NCBI RefSeq assembly: GCF_022698165.1
Contig: NZ_JALDAY010000004.1
Span: 620,001 to 684,000, forward strand
Length of the DNA: 64,000 nt
From: Streptomyces cylindrosporus
Lineage (GTDB): Bacteria > Actinomycetota > Actinomycetes > Streptomycetales > Streptomycetaceae
Direction of reading: 5' to 3'
Below, in pieces: positions 7,114-17,026 of the stretch. The position numbers and the translations under genes were made by a program. The first letter of the stretch is position 1; every line of letters starts with the position of its first letter. The notes beneath the pieces are model-generated. The model did not search any database, had not been told where the DNA came from, and saw nothing but the letters and a program-made list of their open reading frames with translations.

Positions 7114-9420
7114 GTGCTAGGTGTGGGGGCCGGTGTGGCAGCGGAGTTCGGGGAGCTGGCAGAGGCACTGACGCAGGCGATGCGGGTGCCGGCGGCGGCC
7201 CTGAGGGTCAAGCAGGTGTTTGAACGGGTCTGGGCCAATGGGTTCTCGACCCTCCGCCCGACCCGGCAGGCCGCGGCCGTGCACTGGCACGCGACGTTGG
7301 AGGAACTGGGCCGTGACTACCCGTCGGCCATCTCCGAACTTCAGGCCATCGCGATCGAGTACGGCCCCAAGCCCGCACCGAGAAACCCGGCGCCCTCCGT
7401 CACGGCCACCGGCCCCCGCTCCGTCGCCGTCGGCGGCAGCATCGGCGTAGCCATCACCGGCGACCACAGCACCTACGTCGCCGGCGACCATGTCGACTTC
7501 CGTGACAGCACCTTCCACGACCGGGTCGTCGGGGTGCAGCACAACCACTACGGGACCGTTCCCGCGCCGGCGGAGTGGCGGTCGGTGGATCAGGTGCAGC
7601 CGTTGGAGTTCGGGGTGCGGCCGACCCGGCACGTGCCGGGGCTGTCCGATGTGCCGCCGTACGTGCCGCGCGATTGCGACGACGCCCTACGCGCCATGCT
7701 CGTCACCCCGGGCCTGGTGCTGATCCTGGGAGAGTCGTGCGTCGGCAAGTCCTACACGGCGTGGCAGGGAGTGCGGTCGCTGGAGGGGCACCGGCTGTAC
7801 GTGCCGGATCCGGGCGAGGATCTGCGCCCGGTGCTCGCCGCGCTGAAAGGGCGTCCGGGCAAGTACGTCGTCTGGCTCGACGAGCTGACCGACCATCTGG
7901 GCGACGGTGGCCTCGACCACCGGTTGCTCGGGCGGCTCACCAGCCTTGGCGTTGTGGTGCTCGGCACGATGAGCACTGACGAGTACTACCGGCGCCGAAG
8001 AGGGACAGGGCCCGGCGAGCGAGTGGTTGCCGATGCCCGCACGGTGGAACTGGGCCGGGACTGGAGCGCGGCCGAGCTGGACCGGCTGGCCGCGCTCGAA
8101 GACCCGCGGGCATATCCGGCGTACATGTGGAGCGGCGCGGAGGGCGTGGCCACGTACTTCGCCGTCGGACACCACCTGTTCGACGAGTGGCGCCGGGTGG
8201 GGACCCAACTGGAGCATCCGGGAGGGCAGTTGCTGGTCCGGGCGGCGGTCGACATCGCCCGGTGCGGGGTCGAGGGGGTGTCGGCCGAGCTCCTCAGGAG
8301 AGTGCAGGGACAGTACCCGGCGGAGGAACGCGAGTCGTTCGAGGACGCCTTCGCCTGGGCCACGACCCCGATGTTCGGGGTCTCGGGGCTGCTGGTGCCG
8401 GGCGACGAGGAGGACACCTGGCGGGCGTACGGGGCTCTGGTCGCGGAGGCGGTGGGTTCGGGGGACCTGGAGCCGGTGCCGGACGAGGTGTGGTGGACGC
8501 TGCTCGACACGTTCCGGGAGCAGGGTTCCACGCTCGACTTCGCCGGCGTCCACGAGGCGGCTCGGACAGCCTTGCAGCCCCGGATCGAGGCCGGGGACGT
8601 GGACCTGGCGCTCGGATTCGCCCAGCGCACCGAAGGCCAGGAGCGCGAGGCGTGGTTATGGGTGGCGGCGAAGCTGGGGCACCTGTCGGCGCGTGTGCAG
8701 CTGGCGGGGATGCTGCAGGACCGCGGTCACGAGGACCGTGCGCTGCGCCATCTGGAGCAGGCGGCCCAGGAAGGCAGTACCGAGGCCGCCGCTCGGCTCG
8801 GCAGCCTGCTGCGGCAGCGGGCCGAGCGGTGGCTGCGCAAGGCCGCCGAGGAGGGGGACGGGGCGGCGGCGCATGAGCTGGGGGACATGCTGGTGGGGGC
8901 GGGGTACGAGGGCGAGGCGCTCCGCTGGTACTACAGGGCCGCGGTTGCTGGGCACCGGGAGGTGGCCGCGAGTCTGGGCGCGCTCCTCGTCAGCTCGGAC
9001 GAGGCCGGGGGCAAGGAGTGGCTCCGGTACGCGATCGAATGGGGCGATCCACGTGCCGCATGCGAACTCGGGGCCCATCTCTCCTGGCAGTCCGACAGCG
9101 ACGGGGAGGAGGTCGTGCGCCTCTACCAGCAGGCGATAGCCGCCGGAGACGCCGACGCGGCGCGCAACCTCGCCGTGTGGTGGGAGTCGGACGAGAACCG
9201 GGCCGACGAGGTGATGGCGTTGCTCCTGCGGGCTCATCGAGCCGGTGTCATGGGCACCGAGCAGGGCATCGCGGATCTGCTGCGCCGGCAGGGCAGGAGC
9301 GAGGAAGCGGAGGAGTGGTCCCGCAAGGCCGCCGAGGAGAATCCTCCCGACCTGCTCCAACGCCTCCCGCGCCCACCCGGCCCTCCTCCCACCGCCCCTC
9401 CGGATACCGTCAAGGAGTGA
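7114..9420 (+). CDS. P-loop NTPase with C-terminal Sel1/TPR repeats; contains a TTA codon
   Basis: This is a 768-residue cytosolic protein. Residues 1-85 are helical. A beta-rich linker follows (TGDHSTYVAGDHVDFRDSTF, then VQHNHYG). The P-loop is GESCVGKS at 206-213 and a Walker-B-like WLDELTD lies at about 254-260. The C-terminal third is a Sel1-like helical repeat array (AARLGSLL, AAHELGDMLVG, REVAASLGALLVS, DADAARNLAVWW). The layout resembles STAND-like signalling ATPases with a sensor solenoid; the effector is not recognised. Leu at 8656-8658 is TTA, so translation should need the bldA tRNA at 23748. The start is uncertain (GTG 7114, 7123 or 7135). The next gene overlaps by 4 bases. Confidence 0.8.
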   Translation: MLGVGAGVAAEFGELAEALTQAMRVPAAALRVKQVFERVWANGFSTLRPTRQAAAVHWHATLEELGRDYPSAISELQAIAIEYGPKPAPRNPAPSVTATGPRSVAVGGSIGVAITGDHSTYVAGDHVDFRDSTFHDRVVGVQHNHYGTVPAPAEWRSVDQVQPLEFGVRPTRHVPGLSDVPPYVPRDCDDALRAMLVTPGLVLILGESCVGKSYTAWQGVRSLEGHRLYVPDPGEDLRPVLAALKGRPGKYVVWLDELTDHLGDGGLDHRLLGRLTSLGVVVLGTMSTDEYYRRRRGTGPGERVVADARTVELGRDWSAAELDRLAALEDPRAYPAYMWSGAEGVATYFAVGHHLFDEWRRVGTQLEHPGGQLLVRAAVDIARCGVEGVSAELLRRVQGQYPAEERESFEDAFAWATTPMFGVSGLLVPGDEEDTWRAYGALVAEAVGSGDLEPVPDEVWWTLLDTFREQGSTLDFAGVHEAARTALQPRIEAGDVDLALGFAQRTEGQEREAWLWVAAKLGHLSARVQLAGMLQDRGHEDRALRHLEQAAQEGSTEAAARLGSLLRQRAERWLRKAAEEGDGAAAHELGDMLVGAGYEGEALRWYYRAAVAGHREVAASLGALLVSSDEAGGKEWLRYAIEWGDPRAACELGAHLSWQSDSDGEEVVRLYQQAIAAGDADAARNLAVWWESDENRADEVMALLLRAHRAGVMGTEQGIADLLRRQGRSEEAEEWSRKAAEENPPDLLQRLPRPPGPPPTAPPDTVKE

Positions 9421-10712
9421 CCAGCCACCCCACCCCCGCCATCCCCACCCCCGAACTCTTCACCTGGGAATTCGCCACAGACCCCTACCCCGCCTACGCC
9501 TGGCTCCGCCAGCACGCCCCCGTCCACCGCACCACCCTCCCCAGCGGCGTGGAAGCCTGGCTGGTCACCCGTTACGCCGACGCCAAGCAGACCCTCGCCG
9601 ACCCCCGCCTCTCCAAGAACCCCGCGCACCACGACGAGCCCGCTCACGCCAAGGGGAAGACCGGTATCCCGGGGGAGCGGAAGGCCGAGTTGATGACTCA
9701 CCTCCTCAACATCGACCCGCCGGACCACACCCGGCTCCGTCGGCTCGTCTCCAAGGCCTTCACGCCCCGCCGCGTCGCCGAGTTCACCCCCCGCGTCCAG
9801 CAGCTCACCGACCACCTCATCGACCAGTTCGCGGCGAAGGGTGAGGCCGACCTCATTCATGAGTTCGCCTTCCCCCTTCCCATCTACGCCATCTGCGATC
9901 TGCTCGGCGTCCCTCCCGAGGACCAGGACGACTTCCGGGACTGGGCCGGGATGATGATCCGGCACGGGGGCGGGCCCCGTGGGGGCGTCGCGCGGTCCGT
10001 GAAGAAGATGCGTGGTTATCTCGCCGAGCTCATCCACCGGAAGCGGGAAGCGCTGCCCTCCGAACCCGCCCCCGGCGAAGACCTCATCTCCGGGCTCATC
10101 CGCGCCTCCGACCACGGCGAGCACCTCACCGAGAACGAAGCCGCCGCGATGGCCTTCATCCTGCTGTTCGCCGGTTTCGAGACCACCGTCAACCTCATCG
10201 GCAACGGCACCTACGCCCTCCTCACCCACCCCGACCAGCGCCACCGCCTCCAGTCCTCCCTCGCCGCCGGCGACCGCGGCCTCCTCGAAACCGGCGTGGA
10301 GGAACTCCTGCGCTACGACGGGCCCGTGGAGCTCGCCACCTGGCGGTTCGCCACCGAGCCGCTCCGCATCGGCGGGCAGGACATCGCGACCGGCGATCCG
10401 GTTCTCGTCGTACTCGCCGCGGCCGACCGGGATCCGGAGCGGTTCGCCGAGCCGGACACCCTCGACCTCTCCCGCCGTGACAACCAGCACCTCGGATACG
10501 GGCACGGCATCCACTACTGTCTGGGCGCTCCGCTGGCCCGACTTGAGGGGCAGACCGCGCTCGCCACCCTCCTCACCCGGCTGCCCGATCTGCAACTCGC
10601 CGTCGATCCCGCCGAGTTGAGGTGGCGCGGCGGGCTCATCATGCGTGGACTTCGTACGCTTCCGGTTGAATTCAGCCCTGTTGAGGCACCGCGCACATCC
10701 GGCCGAACGTGA
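9417..10712 (+). CDS. Cytochrome P450
   Basis: This 431-residue heme monooxygenase is soluble and actinobacterial class I-like. It has the I-helix oxygen-binding motif FAGFETT, the K-helix ExxR (EELLRYDGPVE, as EELLR) and the heme-Cys loop HLGYGHGIHYCLGAPLARLEG with Cys as axial ligand. It needs ferredoxin/ferredoxin reductase partners not seen nearby. The GTG start at 9417 sits inside the preceding stop (GTGA). There is no free Shine-Dalgarno (AGGA directly abuts the start), so translation is probably coupled to the TTA-containing gene. The substrate is unknown. Confidence 0.95.
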   Translation: MTSHPTPAIPTPELFTWEFATDPYPAYAWLRQHAPVHRTTLPSGVEAWLVTRYADAKQTLADPRLSKNPAHHDEPAHAKGKTGIPGERKAELMTHLLNIDPPDHTRLRRLVSKAFTPRRVAEFTPRVQQLTDHLIDQFAAKGEADLIHEFAFPLPIYAICDLLGVPPEDQDDFRDWAGMMIRHGGGPRGGVARSVKKMRGYLAELIHRKREALPSEPAPGEDLISGLIRASDHGEHLTENEAAAMAFILLFAGFETTVNLIGNGTYALLTHPDQRHRLQSSLAAGDRGLLETGVEELLRYDGPVELATWRFATEPLRIGGQDIATGDPVLVVLAAADRDPERFAEPDTLDLSRRDNQHLGYGHGIHYCLGAPLARLEGQTALATLLTRLPDLQLAVDPAELRWRGGLIMRGLRTLPVEFSPVEAPRTSGRT

Positions 10713-10865
10713 CAAGCACTCAACTCTGTGATCTTCACGTGATCTACGCGGCATTAACTTGTGACAAGTGATCGTCAGTCGATAGGTTCACGGACCATGG
10801 CGGCGCCAAGGCTTGGCCCAAGCTTCACGCGCCGCGGTCACTGCTGTCTCGCGAAAGGCCCCCGC

Positions 10866-11831
10866 ATGCTCTCCGGGAACGGTCGTCACCGTCGCCCCCG
10901 CCAGGCTCCGGCACTCCTCGTCGCGGCCGGCGTGACCGGCTCCGCCATCGCGATCCCGCTCTTCGCCGCGAGTGGCGCCAGCGCCGCCGACGGAAGCACC
11001 TGGGACAAGGTGGCGCAGTGCGAGACCGGCGGCTCCTGGAGCGAGAACAACGGTGACGGGTTCTACGGCGGGCTGAAGCTGACCCAGGAGAACTGGGAGA
11101 AGTACGGCGGCCTCGACTACGCCCCGAGCGCCGACCTGGCCAGCCGTAACCAGCAGATCGCCGTTGCCGAGAAGCTCCTCGACGACCAGGGTGTGGGCGC
11201 GTTCCACACCTGCGGACTGACCACCGGGCTGACCAAGGACTCCGGCTCGGCCGACGTGGACACCGGTGTCGCGGACGACTCGTCCGGTTCGTCCGGGAAT
11301 TCTGACTCGTCCGACAGTTCCGACTCCACCGGCTTGTCCAACTCGTCCGGCGATACGGGATCGGGATCCTCGTCCTCCGGTGACGGATCCGACAGCTCCG
11401 CCTCGCCGAGCGCCTCCGTCGGCAGCGCGGACAACTCCGCCAACTCCGCCAAATCCGGCAATTCCTCGTCGCCTTCCGCTTCCCCCTCCAAGTCACAGGA
11501 GACCGACAGCTCGTCCACAGGTCGGGCGAACGGTGACGACTCGGACAACTCCGAGCAGGCCGTCGGCTCTTGGAGCCTCGTCGACACCGGCGCGATCGGC
11601 AGCGGCCGGCACCGCGGCGCCGCCGCCGAGGAGGGCGCGGGGGAGGACGCGGACGCGGGTCGTACGAGCGACACCTACACCGTCCACTCCGGCGACACTC
11701 TCGCCTCGATCGCCGACTCCCTTGACCTGGACGGCGGGTGGCGCGCCCTCTATGACGCGAACAAGCAGGACATCGGCACCGACCCGAACCGCATCGCCGC
11801 CGGTCAGACCCTGGACCTCCCCGCCGAATAG
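10866..11831 (+). CDS. Resuscitation-promoting factor-like secreted transglycosylase with LysM
   Basis: This is a 321-residue secreted cell wall hydrolase. The signal peptide runs to about residue 40 (ALLVAAGVTGSAIAIPLFAA then ASA). The Rpf transglycosylase domain follows: GSTWDKVAQCETGGSWSENN, with catalytic Glu in the CETGG motif, through the Cys of FHTCGL. Residues ~125-260 are a long Ser/Asp/Gly linker. A LysM domain ends the protein (TYTVHSGDTLASIADSL to GQTLDLPAE) and binds peptidoglycan. ATG 10866 gives a standard signal peptide; upstream in-frame starts do not. It likely cleaves glycan strands during spore germination. A second, riboswitch-controlled paralogue follows. Confidence 0.9.
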   Translation: MLSGNGRHRRPRQAPALLVAAGVTGSAIAIPLFAASGASAADGSTWDKVAQCETGGSWSENNGDGFYGGLKLTQENWEKYGGLDYAPSADLASRNQQIAVAEKLLDDQGVGAFHTCGLTTGLTKDSGSADVDTGVADDSSGSSGNSDSSDSSDSTGLSNSSGDTGSGSSSSGDGSDSSASPSASVGSADNSANSAKSGNSSSPSASPSKSQETDSSSTGRANGDDSDNSEQAVGSWSLVDTGAIGSGRHRGAAAEEGAGEDADAGRTSDTYTVHSGDTLASIADSLDLDGGWRALYDANKQDIGTDPNRIAAGQTLDLPAE

Positions 11832-12007
11832 GCCTCGAACGGGCGTCGAATAGGCCTCGAACGGGGCGAAAAGCGACGGGAGTTCACGTCACGCTTCGCG
11901 CTGAATGTCCGTTTTGGCGAAAGTGTGGGATGAGTCTCAGAAGCCCTGATCGTCTTTGAAATTCGCCGGATTCCCTGTCTACGGTCGTCACCGCTCGGCA
12001 ACCCGAG

Positions 12008-12222
12008 CCCCGTCGGTCGCAACGCCGAATCCTGCCAGCGGCCGGACGGGAACAGTCGTCGCTCAACAGCGCCGTAGGCAGGAGCGGGGGACCCAAGGTA
12101 AGCGCCCCACCGGGTGGTTGACGGTGGCGGCTTGGGGTGTAGCCGCGCCTCGTGGAGACGAGGGCGCGGCCGGGCAACTCAACCGGCCCGAACCCGACAG
12201 CTCACCTCGCAGGCGTCGGTGA
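12008..12222 (+). promoter_or_regulatory. Cyclic di-AMP riboswitch (ydaO/yuaA type)
   Basis: The leader upstream of the rpf gene carries the ydaO signature elements in order: CGCCGAATCCTGCC (12023-12036), GGCAGGAGCGGGGGACCCA (12077-12095), a GGGGTGTAGCCG segment (12134-12145) followed by a hairpin closed by CGCGCC/GGCGCG, and the closing GACAGCTCACCTCGCAGG (12196-12213). GGCAGG pairs with CCTGCC, and the 3' element can pair with the 5' element. This riboswitch class binds c-di-AMP and, upstream of Streptomyces rpfA, lowers expression when c-di-AMP is high. Boundaries are approximate. Confidence 0.9.
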
Positions 12223-14502
<2,280 letters not shown>

Positions 14503-14534
14503 CCCTTAAGGGGCTAAGCCTTAGCCAGTCGTAC

Positions 14535-14576
14535 GTACGTCCCCGTACCGGTCCCGTACCGTGTGCGGGGACGTAC
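14535..14576 (+). other. Intergenic hairpin between eno and divIC
   Basis: GTACGTCCCCG (14535-14545) pairs perfectly with CGGGGACGTAC (14566-14576) around a 20-base GC-rich loop. There is no downstream U-run. It may be a rho-independent-like terminator typical of high-GC bacteria or an RNA stability element setting eno above divIC expression. Confidence 0.6.
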
Positions 14577-14601
14577 GCGCGTATGAACGGGAGGCGGGGA
14601 C

Positions 14602-15078
14602 ATGGCCGTGAAGGACCGGGACCGGTTCTCCACCGCGACCAGGCTCAGGCTGCTCGGCGAGCAGACCGCGGCCCGGGTCTACCGCTCCCAGACCAAGCGG
14701 CAGGCCCGCCGCTCCCGCCTCACCGGCCGCGCGGCCCTGCTCGCGCTCGTGCTGTGCACCCTGGTCGTCGCGCTCGCCTATCCCATAAGGCAGTACGTCT
14801 CCCAGCGCGCCGAGATCGCCGATCTGCAGCGGCAGAAGCAGCAGGCCGCCCGGCGCGTCGAGCAGCTGCGCGACCTCAAGGCACGCTGGCAGGACGACTC
14901 GTACGCCGAGCAGCAGATCCGGCAGCGGCTGCACTACGTGCTGCCGGGCGAGACGGGTTACGTCGTCATCGACCCGGACGCGGCCAAGCAGTCCCGTGCC
15001 GACCTGGGCGCCGCCGACCGGCCCTGGTACACGAACGTCTGGGACGGGGTCGACAAGTCCGACGCCTCCGACCAGTGA
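14602..15078 (+). CDS. divIC: Septum formation initiator DivIC/FtsB family
   Basis: This is a 158-residue bitopic membrane protein of the divisome. The cytosolic N-terminus is basic (SQTKRQARRSRL). One membrane segment lies at about 45-66 (ALLALVLCTLVVALAYPI). A coiled coil follows (SQRAEIADLQRQKQQAARRVEQL), then the conserved YAEQQIRQRLHYVLPGETGYVV segment typical of DivIC/FtsB. It works with FtsL and FtsQ/DivIB in sporulation septation. The order eno - divIC - DUF501 - ppx is the conserved actinobacterial arrangement. Confidence 0.92.
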   Translation: MAVKDRDRFSTATRLRLLGEQTAARVYRSQTKRQARRSRLTGRAALLALVLCTLVVALAYPIRQYVSQRAEIADLQRQKQQAARRVEQLRDLKARWQDDSYAEQQIRQRLHYVLPGETGYVVIDPDAAKQSRADLGAADRPWYTNVWDGVDKSDASDQ

Positions 15079-15107
15079 ACCGAGACTAGAGAGACACTCC
15101 CCGAAGC

Positions 15108-15644
15108 ATGGAAACGCCTCCGCCGACCACCCCGCGCACCGAGCCCACCGACGCGGACGTCGAGGCATTCGAGCAGCAGCTCGGGCGCCCGCCGCGCGGG
15201 CTGCGCGCCATCGCCCACCGGTGCCCCTGCGGGCAGCCGGACGTCGTGGAGACGGCCCCGCGGCTGCCCGACGGCACGCCCTTCCCGACGACGTACTACC
15301 TGACGTGCCCGCGCGCTGCCTCGGCGATCGGCACGCTGGAGGCGAACGGCGTCATGAAGGAGATGACCGAGCGGCTGCGGACCGATCCGGAACTCGCCGC
15401 CGCGTATCGCTCCGCGCACGAGGACTACATCCGGCGCCGGGACGAGATCGAGGTGCTGGAGGGCTTCCCCAGCGCGGGCGGCATGCCGGACCGGGTGAAG
15501 TGCCTGCATGTGCTGGTGGGCCACTCGCTGGCCGCGGGACCCGGCGTGAACCCGCTGGGGGACGAGGCGATCGCGATGCTGCCGGAGTGGTGGCGCAAGG
15601 GCGCCTGCGTGACCGTCACCGAGCAGACGGAGGATGCCAAGTGA
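15108..15644 (+). CDS. DUF501 domain protein
   Basis: This is a 178-residue soluble protein of the DUF501 family. Features: the start DADVEAFEQQLGRPPRGLRA, a Cys pair region IAHRCPCGQPDVVETAPRLP, TTYYLTCPRAASAIGTLEAN, and a C-terminal part LHVLVGHSLAAGPGVNPLGD followed by EAIAMLPEWWRKGACV. The conserved Cys and His could bind a metal. The gene is nearly always between divIC and ppx/gppA in Actinobacteria, but its biochemical role is unknown. Its stop overlaps the start of the next gene (GTGA). Confidence 0.9.
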   Translation: METPPPTTPRTEPTDADVEAFEQQLGRPPRGLRAIAHRCPCGQPDVVETAPRLPDGTPFPTTYYLTCPRAASAIGTLEANGVMKEMTERLRTDPELAAAYRSAHEDYIRRRDEIEVLEGFPSAGGMPDRVKCLHVLVGHSLAAGPGVNPLGDEAIAMLPEWWRKGACVTVTEQTEDAK

Positions 15645-16582
15645 CCCGCGTCGCCGCCATCGACTGCGGTACCAACTCGATCCGGCTCCTCGTCGCCGAC
15701 GCGGACCCCGCCACCGGTGAACTGGTCGACCTGGACCGCCGTATGACCATCGTGCGGCTCGGGCAGGGCGTCGACCGGACCGGGCGGCTCGCGCCCGAGG
15801 CGCTGGAGCGGACCTTCGCCGCGTGCCGGGAGTACGCCGCGGTCATCAAGGAGCACGGCGCCGAGCGGCTGCGGTTCGTGGCCACCTCCGCCTCCCGGGA
15901 CGCCGAGAACCGCGACGAGTTCGTGCGCGGGGTCCTGGACATCCTGGGTGTGGAGCCCGAGGTGATCTCCGGGGACCAGGAGGCCGAGTTCTCCTTCACC
16001 GGGGCGACCAGGGAGCTGGCGGGCAGCGATCATCTCGCCAAGCCGTACCTGGTGGTGGACATCGGGGGCGGGTCGACGGAGTTCGTCGTCGGCGAGGAGC
16101 ACGTGCGCGCCGCCCGCTCCGTCGACGTCGGCTGTGTGCGGATGACCGAGCGGCACCTGGTCCGGGACGGCGCGGTCACCGACCCGCCCGCCGCCGAGCA
16201 GATCGCCGCCATGCGGGCCGACATCGAGCGGGCCCTGGACCTCGCCGAGGAGACGGTCCCGCTGCGCGAGGCACGCACCCTGGTCGGTCTCGCGGGCTCC
16301 GTGACGACCGTGTCGGCGATCGCCCAGGAGCTGCCCGAGTACGACTCCGCGCGCATCCACCACTCCCGCGTCTCCCACGACCGCGTCCGCGAGATCACCG
16401 ACTGGCTGCTCCACTCGACCCACGCCGAGCGCGCGGCCGTCCCCTCCATGCACCCCGGCCGCGTCGACGTCATCGCCGCGGGCGCCCTCGTACTCCTGTC
16501 GATCATGGAGCGCGTCGGCGCCGAGGAGGTCGTCGTCAGCGAGCACGACATCCTCGACGGCATCGCGTGGTCGGTGGCGTAG
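15641..16582 (+). CDS. Ppx/GppA family exopolyphosphatase / pppGpp phosphatase
   Basis: This 313-residue enzyme has the ASKHA fold. The phosphate-1 loop is AAIDCGTNSIRLLVAD, the mid motif RFVATSASRDAENRDEF, the second phosphate loop LVVDIGGGSTEFVVG, and the adenosine-region motif GLAGSVTTVSAIAQ. It likely hydrolyses terminal phosphate from polyphosphate and/or pppGpp. At about 310 residues it is the short Ppx form common in Actinobacteria, lacking the C-terminal HD domain. GTG 15641 overlaps the DUF501 stop, indicating translational coupling. Confidence 0.92.
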   Translation: MTRVAAIDCGTNSIRLLVADADPATGELVDLDRRMTIVRLGQGVDRTGRLAPEALERTFAACREYAAVIKEHGAERLRFVATSASRDAENRDEFVRGVLDILGVEPEVISGDQEAEFSFTGATRELAGSDHLAKPYLVVDIGGGSTEFVVGEEHVRAARSVDVGCVRMTERHLVRDGAVTDPPAAEQIAAMRADIERALDLAEETVPLREARTLVGLAGSVTTVSAIAQELPEYDSARIHHSRVSHDRVREITDWLLHSTHAERAAVPSMHPGRVDVIAAGALVLLSIMERVGAEEVVVSEHDILDGIAWSVA

Positions 16583-16689
16583 GTCTCCTTTGTTACCGAT
16601 CGGTAGCTCTCGGATGAGCAGGTCGGGTAGCGTCTGAGTGCGTTCCGGGGGATCTTCCGGGGTCCCCCGTGACGTGCCGCCGAGAAAGT

Positions 16690-16707
16690 TCGTGAAGTTC
16701 TTCACAA
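16690..16707. promoter_or_regulatory. Rex-like redox operator upstream of ndh
   Basis: TCGTGAAGTTCTTCACAA matches the Rex operator consensus TTGTGAANNNNTTCACAA at every defined position but the second. Rex represses respiratory genes when NADH/NAD is low and releases DNA when NADH rises. The site lies about 320 bases upstream of the NADH dehydrogenase start, within a 444-base gap that also contains a GC-rich hairpin (16733-16772). This is sequence inference only. Confidence 0.7.
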
Positions 16708-17026
16708 GGAATTCCGTCCTGTGGAACCACGAAAAGGGGCCGGTTGGCCCTTCCGGGGGCCGAACAGGCCCTTGAACATGTTCAGAAGCGTGGTATGAAG
16801 GTTCGGCGAGGGGTCCTCGGGAGCACCCGTTCCGGACTGCTCACCGGGGCCTCGGCAGCCCGGAGAGGCAGCTCACGCGGCATTGACAACGGGTCGTACC
16901 GGACCCGCGGTTCCCCTCCGGATCATGACCTGGATCACGCGGGCCGCGGAGGATAACACACCCCCTGCAAGAGCTTGTGAAGGGGCGCACGAGCGACCCC
17001 CTGGGGGCGGGTGGATACTCGATGGC

